From Syntrophales bacterium (GTDB lineage Bacteria > Desulfobacterota > Syntrophia > Syntrophales > PHBD01), in NCBI GenBank assembly GCA_035363115.1, contig DAOSEM010000001.1:248001-312000 (forward strand): a stretch of 64,000 nt of DNA, written 5' to 3'. Position numbers and translations under genes: made by a program. The notes beneath the pieces are model-generated. The model was given only the letters and a program-made list of their open reading frames with translations. It ran no database searches and was not told the DNA's origin. Positions 1 through 8,399 of the stretch are shown here, piece after piece. Position 1 is the first letter of the stretch, and every line of letters begins with the position of its first letter.

Positions 1-426
1 GTCCGCCCGCTCCGTCTGCACCACCAGGACTCCCAGCATCTCACCGTGGTAGATCAGCGGCAGTCCCAGGAAAGAGCAGTATCGCTCCTCCCCGCTGTCC
101 CGGAAGTGCTTGTACCGGGGATGGCAGGTGGGGTTCTGCACCAGCAGGGGGGCCGACTCCTCGAGGACAAGGCCTGCCAGCCCCTCGTCGATGTTCATGC
201 AGACCCGCCCCACCGCATCGGGGTTCAGGCCCACCGTGGCCACGAGGGTGAGGCAGTGGCGGTCCCGCTCCAGGAGGTAGATGGAGCAGACGTCCACCCC
301 CATTTTCCGGGCCACCAGGCGCACCACCTCCTGGAGGGTCTGGTCCGCGTTGGCGGACGTGGAGATGATCCTCCCCACGTCCTCGATGATGGAAAAACCG
401 ATTCGTTCGCCCTCGGGACCGTCCAT
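1..426 (-). CDS. ptsP: GAF-domain protein, N-terminal part, probably PtsP-type enzyme I (runs off left edge)
   Basis: The frame enters from the left edge on the minus strand; its ATG is at 426, so only the first 142 residues are visible. They make up one sensory GAF domain. The pattern HPRYKHF followed by EERYCSFLGLPLIY is typical of the GAF domain at the N-terminus of PtsP, enzyme I of the nitrogen phosphotransferase system, which takes phosphate from phosphoenolpyruvate. The PEP-utilising domains would lie outside the window, so a different GAF protein remains possible. The start lies 3 bases beyond the stop of the upstream acyl-CoA ligase, which suggests co-transcription. Confidence 0.6.
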   Translation of the reverse strand, partial: MDGPEGERIGFSIIEDVGRIISTSANADQTLQEVVRLVARKMGVDVCSIYLLERDRHCLTLVATVGLNPDAVGRVCMNIDEGLAGLVLEESAPLLVQNPTCHPRYKHFRDSGEERYCSFLGLPLIYHGEMLGVLVVQTERAD

Positions 427-429
427 GGG

Positions 430-1968
430 TTACCGGATCTTTCCTTCCTTCTGGAGGACACCGCGAAGCTCCTTCTTGAGGACTTTGCCGATGATGTTCT
501 TCGGCAGGGAGTCCCGGAAGTCGATGTACCGCGGCACCTTGTAGGAGGCCATGTTCTGCCGGCACCAGTCCCGCAGCTCCTCTTCGCCGAGGGTCTCGCC
601 GGGGCGGACCACGACGCAGGCCATGACCTCCTCCCCGTAGATCGGGTCGGGGACCCCGACGACGGAGGCCTCGAGAATCTTCGGGTGGGTGAAGAGGATG
701 CCCTCCAGCTCCTTGGGGTAGATGTTTTCACCGCCCCGGATGATCATTTCCTTCTTCCGGTCCACGATGAAGAGATAGCCGTCCTCGTCCCGGTAGGCCA
801 TGTCCCCTGTGTGGAGCCAGCCGCCGCGGAGGGTCTGGGCGGTCTCTTCGGGCTTGTTGAAATACCCCTTCATGACGTGACCGCCGCGGATGGTGATCTC
901 CCCGACCTCGCCCTGGGGGACCTCCCGGTCGTCGTCGTCGACCAGCCGGATCTCGCTCTCCTCGAAGGGGATCCCGATGGAGCCGATCTTCCGGACGCCG
1001 TTGATGGGGTTGGCCGTGGCCCCGGCGGTTCCCTCCGTGAGGCCGTAGCCCTCGACGATGATCATGTTGAACATTTCCTCGAACCGGCGGATCGCCTCCA
1101 CGGGCATCGGGGCGGCGCCGCAGACGCCGTAGCGCAGCGAGCTGACATCGACCTTTTCGCTTCCGGGGGTGTTCAGGAGGATCTGGTAGACCGTGGGGAC
1201 GCCGCTGAAGATGTTGACCCGGTATTGGGCGACGGTGTCCCAGAAGTCGGAGGCGGAGAAATTCTTTCGGAGGACGATCTGGGCGCCCACGGCCATGGGG
1301 GCCGTGCCGGTGATGACGAGGCCGTTGACGTGGAACAGGGGCAGGAAGCACATGACCACTTCCCGCTCGCTGATGTCGGCGAGCTTCGAGGCCTGCCAGG
1401 AGTTGGTCAGGATGTTGCCGTGGGAAAGGAGAACTCCCTTGGGGTTGCCCGTGGTGCCGGACGTGTAGACGATGGTGGAGATGTCGTCCCAGCCGATGGG
1501 GATTTCTTCCAGGCGGCTGTCGCCCGTCAGGAGATCGTCGAAGGACAGGTATCCCTCCGCCTCGAACCCCCGGGCGATCATGTGCTTCAGGGCAGGGGTC
1601 TCTTCACGGACCCGATCCGAGTGGACCCGGTAGGGGGCGTCGACGAACAGGGCCGCGGCACCGGAATCGTTGAGCAGGTATTGGATCTCGCCGGTCTGCC
1701 ACCAGCAGTTGACGGGGCCGGCAATGGCGCCGAGCTTGATGATCCCGAAATAGACGTAGTAGAATTCAGGGCCGTTGTCCATGAGGAGGCACACCCGGTC
1801 TCCCTTCCGGATCCCCAATTTCCGGAGGCCGTTCGCAATGAGGCTGCTCCGCTCGTCCAACTGGCGGTAGGTCACATCCTCGTCGAGGAACCGGATCACA
1901 GCCTTGTCGCCGAATCGAGCAGCCTGTGTCTCGATCATGTCACGCAGGTTCTTGAACGTGAAATCCAT
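430..1968 (-). CDS. AMP-dependent acyl-CoA synthetase (fatty-acid/aryl CoA ligase family)
   Basis: A 512-residue cytosolic ligase that would activate a carboxylic acid with ATP to an acyl-adenylate and then transfer it to CoA. The P-loop-like motif YTSGTTGNPKG is at residues 168-178, GYGLTEGT is mid-protein, GWLHTGD and the hinge VDRKKEMIIRGGENIYP follow, and the catalytic lysine region PKNIIGKVLKKEL is near the C-terminus, so all signature motifs are intact. Length is normal for the family. Substrate cannot be read from sequence; medium- or long-chain fatty acid is likeliest. It is followed after 3 bases by the GAF/PtsP-type gene. A second, divergent ligase occurs in this window at 28562-30781. 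Confidence 0.9.
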   Translation of the reverse strand: MDFTFKNLRDMIETQAARFGDKAVIRFLDEDVTYRQLDERSSLIANGLRKLGIRKGDRVCLLMDNGPEFYYVYFGIIKLGAIAGPVNCWWQTGEIQYLLNDSGAAALFVDAPYRVHSDRVREETPALKHMIARGFEAEGYLSFDDLLTGDSRLEEIPIGWDDISTIVYTSGTTGNPKGVLLSHGNILTNSWQASKLADISEREVVMCFLPLFHVNGLVITGTAPMAVGAQIVLRKNFSASDFWDTVAQYRVNIFSGVPTVYQILLNTPGSEKVDVSSLRYGVCGAAPMPVEAIRRFEEMFNMIIVEGYGLTEGTAGATANPINGVRKIGSIGIPFEESEIRLVDDDDREVPQGEVGEITIRGGHVMKGYFNKPEETAQTLRGGWLHTGDMAYRDEDGYLFIVDRKKEMIIRGGENIYPKELEGILFTHPKILEASVVGVPDPIYGEEVMACVVVRPGETLGEEELRDWCRQNMASYKVPRYIDFRDSLPKNIIGKVLKKELRGVLQKEGKIR

Positions 1969-1988
1969 CTCTTCTCCCTTTCAGCGGT

Positions 1989-2432
1989 TTATTTTCTCTC
2001 TACGCGGAGGATAAATCCGCCCCGGTGGACGGCGTTTTCCCAGTAGTCGATGATGAAAGCGCTTAGAAAGACGTCCTCGGGCCGGACCCCTGAAGCGAGG
2101 CTCGGGGTGGTGAAGGACACACTGTTCCCCGGCGAGAGAACGCGATAGTAGGTTGCGAAGCCGTCCTGCTCGTTGGTGCTGTAGAAAAGAATGACACCCG
2201 GGATGGGATCGGCGTCCCGGTCCGTGTCGGGCGAGAAGAAGGCGGCCCCGGAGAGGGCCACGGTGTAGGGAGCGCCGGGCGCGAGGAGGACCTTGAGAGC
2301 CCTGCTCTCGATGGACTCTTTGCTCTTCATGTGGACGCAGTTCTTTTCGGCGTCGATGATGTAGTCCGTAGCCGGGGCGCCGGTGCACAACAGGAGAGAG
2401 ATCGCAATCGCCAGCAGGAGTCGTTTTGCCAA
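1989..2432 (-). CDS. Small exported protein of unknown function
   Basis: A 147-residue protein with an N-terminal signal peptide (KR followed by LLLAIAISLLLC, residues 3-16) and a mature part of about 125 residues rich in beta-forming stretches, so probably periplasmic or secreted. I do not recognise a family. The start is taken at TTG 2432 because AAAGGAGGA stands a few bases upstream; an upstream in-frame ATG at 2483 would put 17 extra residues before the signal peptide and lacks such a site. The stop lies 20 bases before the acyl-CoA ligase start, so the two may share a transcript. Confidence 0.65.
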   Translation of the reverse strand: MAKRLLLAIAISLLLCTGAPATDYIIDAEKNCVHMKSKESIESRALKVLLAPGAPYTVALSGAAFFSPDTDRDADPIPGVILFYSTNEQDGFATYYRVLSPGNSVSFTTPSLASGVRPEDVFLSAFIIDYWENAVHRGGFILRVERK

Positions 2433-2494
2433 GGGGTTCCTCCTTTCAGGATACCGAAGAAATAATAATGATTTACGTGGCATATCGGAGCAAG

Positions 2495-2523
2495 AATGTA
2501 GCAGATTGACAGGTTCTGCACAA
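2495..2523 (-). promoter_or_regulatory. Candidate sigma-70 promoter for the small exported protein
   Basis: On the minus strand TTGTGC (2523-2518) and TACATT (2500-2495) are separated by 17 bases and lie about 60 bases upstream of the TTG start at 2432. The -10 is good and the -35 weak. Confidence 0.4.
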
Positions 2524-2524
2524 G

Positions 2525-2542
2525 ATTGATTTTTGAATCAAT
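2525..2542. repeat. AT-rich inverted repeat next to a promoter, possible operator
   Basis: ATTGATT and AATCAAT form a perfect 7-bp inverted repeat around TTTG, immediately upstream of the candidate -35 for the exported-protein gene. It is AT-rich in a GC-rich genome and lacks a terminator-like GC stem, so a protein-binding site is more likely than a terminator. Inference only. Confidence 0.35.
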
Positions 2543-2658
2543 AACGGATGGCGGGAGGATGAAGAAAGGGGACTGCAGAGGCCGCTCTTCCCGGAACAGG
2601 GGAATGCGCGGGGAAGGATTCCCGCCGGGATCCGACGGGAATCCGGGGAGAATCGTGC

Positions 2659-2934
2659 TTACCCGACCATGAGCCGGATGGCGTCGACGACGGGATTCGT
2701 GAAGAGAGCCACCAGCACGGTGTAGAGGGCAAACGAACCGACCGCTTCCGTCAGGTAGATTCTGGGGAAACGCTGCTTGAGGGAAACGATGAACATTCCG
2801 CCCAGCACTAGGCACCCGAACTGGAAATACGGGAAGTTGTCCTTCCCGGCGGCGGCGTATTCGGCGAATCCGAACGAGGCGGTCAGACAGATCATGACCC
2901 CGACCAGGATGGCGACGTGCATGCTCTTTCTCAT
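2659..2934 (-). CDS. Small integral membrane protein, unknown function
   Basis: A 91-residue protein with three hydrophobic stretches: an N-terminal one (HVAILVGVMICLTASFGFA) that could be a signal or a first helix, a central one (FGCLVLGGMFIVSL) and a C-terminal one (ALYTVLVALF). The ATG at 2934 is chosen because AAGGAGG stands 8 bases upstream; the frame is open further upstream to 3009 but without such a site. I do not recognise the family. It stands alone, divergent from the phosphate transporter genes and 226 bases upstream of the exported-protein gene on the same strand. Confidence 0.65.
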   Translation of the reverse strand: MRKSMHVAILVGVMICLTASFGFAEYAAAGKDNFPYFQFGCLVLGGMFIVSLKQRFPRIYLTEAVGSFALYTVLVALFTNPVVDAIRLMVG

Positions 2935-2984
2935 TTCATAAACCTCCTTGGATGCTCTTCCTGTCTTTTTATATACATAAGGCA

Positions 2985-3000
2985 TGGAAGGTTCGTGCCA
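2985..3000 (-). promoter_or_regulatory. Weak candidate sigma-54 promoter
   Basis: On the minus strand TGGCACG (3000-2994), four bases, then TTCCA (2989-2985) resemble the -24/-12 pattern TGGCACG-N4-TTGCW, about 50 bases upstream of the small membrane protein gene. The -24 box is perfect, but the usually invariant G of the -12 GC pair is replaced by C, so this is tentative. Confidence 0.22.
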
Positions 3001-3216
3001 GGTTTGCACATGAGCCGGGTGGTATCTCCCATCCTGTTGTTATTGTTTATATAGGTGTTCATTCGATCCGTCCCTTGGGCTGTGCCCGATCATGGATCGA
3101 GGGTGTTCCCGTTTAACGAAACGTTCAATTTGACGCAACCTGTTTACAAGACCCCCCGGTTGTGGTAATCAGCAAACGCCCCGCAGGCCATGATGGCCGG
3201 GAAGGAGTTGTAAGCC

Positions 3217-3837
3217 ATGATTTTCATTCCGAAAGAGGAGAAGTTTTTCGATCACTTCGAGGATCTTGCCGACAAGATCGAAGAAGGCGGACGCCTCTTC
3301 ATGGAGATCGTGGAAAACTACGATCACTCCGAGGGGAAGATCGCCCGCATGAAGGAGATCGAGCACGAGGCGGACAAGATCACCCACCTGATCTACGAAA
3401 AGATGCACAAGACCTTCCTGACCCCGCTGGACCGGGAAGATATCTACGCCCTGGCCAACAAGATGGACAGCATCCTCGACCTGATCGAGGCCGCCGCGGC
3501 GAGGATGTACCTCTACAAGGTCAAGACCACCTCGCGGGAGATTCGGGAGCTCGGCATCATCGTCAACAACTCCATCGCCCTGGTCAAAATGATCGTCCAC
3601 GCCCTTCGCAACAAGAAGAACGCCGAGATGATCATGAAGGCCTGCGTGGAAATCAACACCCTGGAGAACGAGGGAGACTACATCCTTCGGCAGGCCATGG
3701 CCCGCCTGTTCGAGCAGGAGGGGGATGTGTTCGAGCTGATCAAGTGGAAAGAGATTCTCGAGCGTGTCGAAGAGTCCATCGATACCTGCGAGGACGTTTC
3801 CAACATTGTGGAAGGCATCGTCCTGAAACATGGTTAG
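3217..3837 (+). CDS. DUF47 (PhoU-like) accessory protein of the Pit phosphate transporter
   Basis: A 206-residue, all-helical, highly charged cytosolic protein of the DUF47/PhoU-like family, which occurs next to Pit-type phosphate permeases and is thought to modulate their activity. E/D-rich helices such as EIEHEADKITHLIYEKMH match the metal-binding PhoU repeat pattern. The ATG at 3217 is preceded by GGAAGGAG. The 3' end overlaps the transporter start by 8 bases, so the two are translationally coupled. The regulatory role is family knowledge; no regulatory Pho box was identified upstream. Confidence 0.9.
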   Translation: MIFIPKEEKFFDHFEDLADKIEEGGRLFMEIVENYDHSEGKIARMKEIEHEADKITHLIYEKMHKTFLTPLDREDIYALANKMDSILDLIEAAAARMYLYKVKTTSREIRELGIIVNNSIALVKMIVHALRNKKNAEMIMKACVEINTLENEGDYILRQAMARLFEQEGDVFELIKWKEILERVEESIDTCEDVSNIVEGIVLKHG

Positions 3838-4831
3838 CGCTTCATTGGCGATGGTGGTCTTCATCATCCTCATCGCCCTCGTCTTCGACTTCATCAACGG
3901 CTTTCACGACGCCGCGAATTCCATCTCCTGCGTTGTTTCCACAAGGGTCCTTTCCCCCCGTTACGCCGTGTACTGGGCCGCCCTGTTCAATTTCCTGGCG
4001 GCCTTCATGGTCGGAGCCCCCGTCGCGAAGACCATCGGGACCGGCATCGTCAACCCCGTCATCATCGACAATACCCTGATTCTCTCGGCCCTGGGAGGGG
4101 CGATCGTCTGGAACCTCATCACCTGGTGGTTCGGTCTCCCCAGCAGTTCTTCCCATGCCCTGATCGGGGGGCTCATCGGCGCCGGCGTGGTGAAGGGAGG
4201 GGTGGCGTTCCTCGTCTGGGAGGGAATCATCAAGACGGCCAGCTTCATCGTTCTGTCGCCCACGATCGGACTGGTGCTGGGGTTCGTCTACATGGCCCTG
4301 GTCCTCAATCTGACCAGAAAATTTTCCGCCTCGCAGACGGACACGGTCTTCCGGAAGCTTCAGCTTGTCTCGGCGGCGGTCCACAGCCTCGGGCACGGAA
4401 TGAACGACGCCCAGAAGACCATGGGCATCATCGCCATCGTTCTCTTCAGCGGCGGTTACCTGGGGACGACCTTCTACATTCCCTTCTGGATCGTCCTGCT
4501 GTGCAACTTTACGATCGCCCTGGGAACCATGGCGGGGGGGTGGAGAATCGTGAAGACCATGGGCACGCGGATCACCAAGCTGCGGCCCATCGGCGGATTC
4601 TCGGCGGAGACGGCCGCCGCGTCCTCCCTGATCGGCGCCACCATCTTCGGCATCCCCGTCAGCACCACCCATACGATCACGGGGGCCATCATGGGCGTCG
4701 GCGCCACGAGGCGTCTCTCGGCGGTGCGGTGGGGCGTCGCCGGAAACATCCTCTGGGCCTGGATCCTGACGATTCCGGTCTCCGCCCTGATCTCGGCGGC
4801 CTGTTTCCTGCTTCTGGACCAGATCTTCTGA
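3830..4831 (+). CDS. pit: Low-affinity inorganic phosphate transporter, Pit family
   Basis: A 333-residue polytopic inner-membrane protein that would import phosphate, usually as a metal-phosphate complex, with protons or sodium. Both halves carry the family signature: GFHDAANS at residues 24-31 and the related GHGMNDAQKTMG near the middle, with GLPSSSSHALIGGL and GIPVSTTHTITGA as the paired re-entrant repeats. Its start overlaps the stop of the DUF47 gene by 8 bases. It is convergent with glpD; only 54 bases separate the two stops and no clear terminator is visible there. Confidence 0.93.
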   Translation: MVSASLAMVVFIILIALVFDFINGFHDAANSISCVVSTRVLSPRYAVYWAALFNFLAAFMVGAPVAKTIGTGIVNPVIIDNTLILSALGGAIVWNLITWWFGLPSSSSHALIGGLIGAGVVKGGVAFLVWEGIIKTASFIVLSPTIGLVLGFVYMALVLNLTRKFSASQTDTVFRKLQLVSAAVHSLGHGMNDAQKTMGIIAIVLFSGGYLGTTFYIPFWIVLLCNFTIALGTMAGGWRIVKTMGTRITKLRPIGGFSAETAAASSLIGATIFGIPVSTTHTITGAIMGVGATRRLSAVRWGVAGNILWAWILTIPVSALISAACFLLLDQIF

Positions 4832-4885
4832 GAAGCCCGGGTTTTCGCCCTGCTGCTTTCCCGAGCCCCGTGAGGCGGCGCGGGG

Positions 4886-6676
4886 TCAGTCCGCTTCTTC
4901 GTCGCGCTCCCGTTTCCCGTGGAAGTAGCAGGCCGCCATGCCCGCCACGGTCCCGACAATGATCCCGGCGATGATGGCCTTGCGGATCCTTCGGCGGCGC
5001 CGGATCCGCCTCCGTTCGGCGCGTTCCCGAACGGCCTTTTCCAGGAACTCTTTCCAGTCGGGGATCTCCTCCCGTGGCGGCAGGCTGTAACAGCGCCTCC
5101 AGGTCTCCAGGTAGTCCCTTTCTTCCTTCTCCCAGCGGGCGTCGTCCCACCCCAGTTCCTCCCGGCAGATCCGGCCGGTCCGCTCCAGGATTTCCGCCCC
5201 GCCACAGGGCAGGAGAAGCCCGATGCGGACGCGGCGGAGCAGGAGGTCGTCCAGGTGCACCACGCCTTCCATCCGGCAGGCCCACCGCAACTCGGCCCAC
5301 AGGGTGTTCGTCCCGGGAATGATTTCCCGTTCCCCCTCCTTCGCGGCCGCGATCAGGAGGGGCGCCACGGCCCCGTACCGGCCGACGATCCGCCGCTGCA
5401 CCTCCGCTTCGAGTCCCGAGTCCTCCAGGATGTCCATGGAGACGGGATTCAGGGCCGGCGAATCCTCGATCGTGCCCAGGCGGCGCGCCGCGTCCTCCGG
5501 CAGCCGGGAGCGGATTGCCCGGAGGACGTCATGGGCGATCACCCGGAACGTGGTGAGCTTTCCCCCGGTCACCGTCAGGAGCCCCTCCTCCTCCCAGACG
5601 ACGTGATCCCGGGATTCCTGCGACGGATCCGCCTTTCCCGTGCCGATGACAGGGCGGACGCCGGCGAAGGAGGAGATGACGTCCTCCAGCTTCAGGTCCA
5701 GCCCGGGAAACTGGGCCTCCACGGCGGCCATCAGGTACGACGTTTCATCCGGCGAGATGGCGGGCTCTTCCTGAAGGTTTTCGAGGTGGTCCACGTCGGT
5801 CGTTCCCACGAGGGTGATCCCTTCCCATGGGAAAATGAAGACCGGCCGGCCGTCGGCCGGATGGATGAAGCAGAGGGCCTGGGCCACGGGGATCCTCCAG
5901 GAGGGAAAGATCAGGTGGCTGCCCCGGAGCGGACGCATCCGGGGCGGGGCGTGGACCCTGGACCGGAGGAAGTCCGCCCAGGCTCCCGTGGCGTTCACGA
6001 CGACCCGGGCCCGCACCTCTGCCCGGCGGTTTCCCGCCAGGTCCTGGAGAACCGCACCGGCGACGGTCCGCCGGCCCGATGACGGGTCCTCCTCGAAGAG
6101 GAGATCTTCGGCCGATGTATAATTGAGGACCTTGCCCCCGGCCTCCTCGGCCTCGAGGAGAACCCGCAGGACCAGGCGGGCGTCGTCCGTCTGGGCGTCC
6201 CCGTAACAGAAGCCTCCACGGAGTCCTTCCCGGCTGATATGCGGAGCCAGCATCTGGAATTCCTCGGGCGGGTGATAGGTGTGGTCCCAGCGCAGGGCCA
6301 GGAGGTCGTAGACGGACAGTCCGATGCCGTACAGGAGCCGCCCGGGGGAATTGCCTTTGTAGACGGACAGGAGGAACCCGAGGGGATCGACAAGCCCCGG
6401 CCCTTCCGCCATGAGCTCCTGCCGCTCCTGGACGGCGGTGCGTGTCAGGAGCAGGTCGCCTTCCTTCAGGTATCGGAGTCCGCCATGGACAAGCTTGGAC
6501 GAGCGGCTCGACGTCCCCCAGGCAAAATCTTTCTGCTCCACCAGGAGGGCCTGCAGGCCCAGCCGGACGGCCTCGCGGAGGAGCCCGGCACCGGTGATGC
6601 CGCCGCCGACGATCAGGATGTCCCAGGGACGGCCCAGCTTCGACCAGATCCTGTCTCTTCCGGCAAATCCATCCAT
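4886..6676 (-). CDS. glpD: FAD-dependent glycerol-3-phosphate dehydrogenase (GlpD-type) with C-terminal membrane tail
   Basis: A 596-residue flavoprotein that oxidises sn-glycerol 3-phosphate to dihydroxyacetone phosphate and passes electrons to quinone. The FAD Rossmann motif VGGGITGAG is at residues 23-31, followed by SSRSSKLVHGGLRYL, then FPWEGITLVGTTD and TVTGGKLTTFR as in GlpD. The ATG at 6676 has AGGGAGGA upstream. The last 40 or so residues are unusual: an arginine-rich run (RRRIRRRRRIRK), then a hydrophobic helix (AIIAGIIVGTVAGMAACYF) and a charged end, absent from typical GlpD of about 500-560 residues. The start is 86 bases after an alkyl-DHAP-synthase-like gene whose acyl substrate derives from GlpD's product. 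Confidence 0.92.
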   Translation of the reverse strand: MDGFAGRDRIWSKLGRPWDILIVGGGITGAGLLREAVRLGLQALLVEQKDFAWGTSSRSSKLVHGGLRYLKEGDLLLTRTAVQERQELMAEGPGLVDPLGFLLSVYKGNSPGRLLYGIGLSVYDLLALRWDHTYHPPEEFQMLAPHISREGLRGGFCYGDAQTDDARLVLRVLLEAEEAGGKVLNYTSAEDLLFEEDPSSGRRTVAGAVLQDLAGNRRAEVRARVVVNATGAWADFLRSRVHAPPRMRPLRGSHLIFPSWRIPVAQALCFIHPADGRPVFIFPWEGITLVGTTDVDHLENLQEEPAISPDETSYLMAAVEAQFPGLDLKLEDVISSFAGVRPVIGTGKADPSQESRDHVVWEEEGLLTVTGGKLTTFRVIAHDVLRAIRSRLPEDAARRLGTIEDSPALNPVSMDILEDSGLEAEVQRRIVGRYGAVAPLLIAAAKEGEREIIPGTNTLWAELRWACRMEGVVHLDDLLLRRVRIGLLLPCGGAEILERTGRICREELGWDDARWEKEERDYLETWRRCYSLPPREEIPDWKEFLEKAVRERAERRRIRRRRRIRKAIIAGIIVGTVAGMAACYFHGKRERDEEAD

Positions 6677-6762
6677 ATCCGTTCCTCCCTGTCTTCCGGT
6701 CCGGTGTTGTTCCACTCCGTCCCGATGCGGCCGCGGTCCTTCGGATCGGTCCGGAACGCGTC

Positions 6763-8355
6763 CTATCCGATCAGCTTCCCCGGATTCATGATCCCCGAGG
6801 GATCGAACCGTCGGCAGAGGTCGCCCAGGACGGCCATCCCCAGGGCGCCCTTCTCCGCCGGCAGGTACGGGGCATGGTCCACTCCTACCCCGTGCTGGTG
6901 GCTGATGGTCCCCCCCTGGGCGACAATGGCCCTGCTGGCCCCGTCCTTGAGGAGCCGCCAGCGGTGCAGGGTTTCCTCCGGGTCCTCCGCCAGCCGGAAC
7001 AGGTAGCTCGTGTAGAGGCTGGAGCCCCAGGGATACAGGTGGGACAGGTGGGTGAAAAAGAGGACCTTTTCCCCTCGATCGGCGATGGCCTCTCCCAGAA
7101 CCCGCTCGATCTCCCGGATCATCCTGGGGACGGATGACCACGGGACGGCCGTTTCCAGCGTGTCCACGGCGTATCCCGCTTCCCAGAGGGCATTGCGCAG
7201 GTAGGGCGTCCGGAACCGGTTCCGGTGCCACTCCCTGCCGAAGGTCTTTCCCGCCGGGATGCCTCCGCATTCGGCGGCGACCGTCATGGCCTCCCGGCGG
7301 GCTGTCCTCGCGATCCGCTCGCTTCCGGAGGCTGCGAGAAGGAGCATGCACTTGTGTCGTGACGCCCCCCGGGCGGAGAGGTAGCGCTCCAGCGCGCCGA
7401 TCAGGAATTCGTGGCCCGCCAGGGCGAGGGTGGTCTCCGTCTCCCGGGCGGTGCTGAGGCGAAGCATGGAAAGGGGGATCCCCGACCACAGAATCCGCCG
7501 TGCCGCCTCGGCGCCCCGCTCGAAGTCGGGGAAGAACAGGGCTTGGAATTCCTCCGTCTGCGGAATGGCGGTCACCCGGACCACCGCCTCGGTGAGGATC
7601 CCGAAGCGGCCTTCCGATCCCAGGACTGCCTCGCGGAGATCCGGTCCGGCGGCGGATGCCGGGAACGGGGGCAGCTCCAGGGTGCCGGAAGGCGTTTCCA
7701 GCCGGCCGCCCGCGAAGAGCCGCTCGATTCTTCCGAAGCCGAGGGACTGCTGGCCGCTGGAGCGGGTGGCGATCCAGCCGCCGAGGGTGGAGTATTCAAA
7801 GGACTGCGGATAATGGCCGAGGGTGTATCCCCTCGACCGGAGCTGTGCCTCCAGGTCCGGCCCCGCCACCCCCGCCTCGAAGACGGCCTGGTGGCTCCGC
7901 TCGTCGAACAGGAGCAGGCGGTTCATCCGTGACAGGTCCATCGTCAGGATGGGCTCCGCGCCGGGCAGCGGATTGATGTGGCCCGTGACGCTGGTGCCTC
8001 CGCCGTACGGGATCACCCGCACCCAGTTGCGCTTGGCATAGTCGAGGAGGTTCCGGACATCCTCCCCGGTGAACGGCCGGGCGATGCCGTCGGGATACGT
8101 GTCGATCCGGCCGCTGCGAAGGGCGATCCAGTCAGGGAGGCTCTGGCCGCGGGCATGGCGCAGCCGATCCTCCGGGTCCGTCGAGACGAGCGGGTGCGCC
8201 GGCAACCGCGAGGGAGGAACCCGAAGGAGGACCTCTTCCAGGGATGCATCCCGCGGAGCGGTTCCCGGGCCGATTTCCCTGCGCAGGAACTTCAGCGCCG
8301 ATTCGGGCAGGGCATGGACCTCCGTATCGTCTCCCCAGCCGTTCCATCGTCTCAT
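6763..8355 (-). CDS. FAD-linked oxidase, alkyldihydroxyacetonephosphate synthase-like
   Basis: A 530-residue protein of the VAO/FAD-linked oxidase superfamily. The FAD pyrophosphate loop PYGGGTSVTG is at residues 116-125, GHYPQSFEYSTLGGW at 180-194, and ISHQHGVG near the C-terminus corresponds to the active-site histidine cluster of alkylglycerone-phosphate synthase. The start MRRWNGWGD is characteristic of bacterial members. In eukaryotes this family replaces the acyl chain of acyl-DHAP with a fatty alcohol, making the ether bond of ether lipids; bacterial homologues are mostly untested and D-2-hydroxyacid dehydrogenases are related. The adjacent glpD, which makes DHAP, favours the ether-lipid reading. 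It probably shares an operon with glpD. Confidence 0.8.
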   Translation of the reverse strand: MRRWNGWGDDTEVHALPESALKFLRREIGPGTAPRDASLEEVLLRVPPSRLPAHPLVSTDPEDRLRHARGQSLPDWIALRSGRIDTYPDGIARPFTGEDVRNLLDYAKRNWVRVIPYGGGTSVTGHINPLPGAEPILTMDLSRMNRLLLFDERSHQAVFEAGVAGPDLEAQLRSRGYTLGHYPQSFEYSTLGGWIATRSSGQQSLGFGRIERLFAGGRLETPSGTLELPPFPASAAGPDLREAVLGSEGRFGILTEAVVRVTAIPQTEEFQALFFPDFERGAEAARRILWSGIPLSMLRLSTARETETTLALAGHEFLIGALERYLSARGASRHKCMLLLAASGSERIARTARREAMTVAAECGGIPAGKTFGREWHRNRFRTPYLRNALWEAGYAVDTLETAVPWSSVPRMIREIERVLGEAIADRGEKVLFFTHLSHLYPWGSSLYTSYLFRLAEDPEETLHRWRLLKDGASRAIVAQGGTISHQHGVGVDHAPYLPAEKGALGMAVLGDLCRRFDPSGIMNPGKLIG

Positions 8356-8399
8356 CGCGATCCCTCCTGTCGTTGCGGTGGCGCCTGTTCAGGTGCCCG

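Noticed and set aside
46..2046. Long open frame on the plus strand opposite the acyl-CoA ligase
   Set aside because: It is antisense to a protein with all family motifs; its translation is low-complexity (many D, V, G, H) and typical of shadow frames in GC-rich DNA.
4832..4885. Terminator between convergent pit and glpD
   Set aside because: Only a 5-bp CCCCG/CGGGG stem without a T-run is visible, too weak to call.
6677..7490. 867-residue version of glpD starting at 7489
   Set aside because: The extra N-terminal 270 residues would be antisense-like out-of-frame translation through the alkyl-DHAP-synthase-like gene; the ATG at 6676 has a good ribosome site and fits the family.
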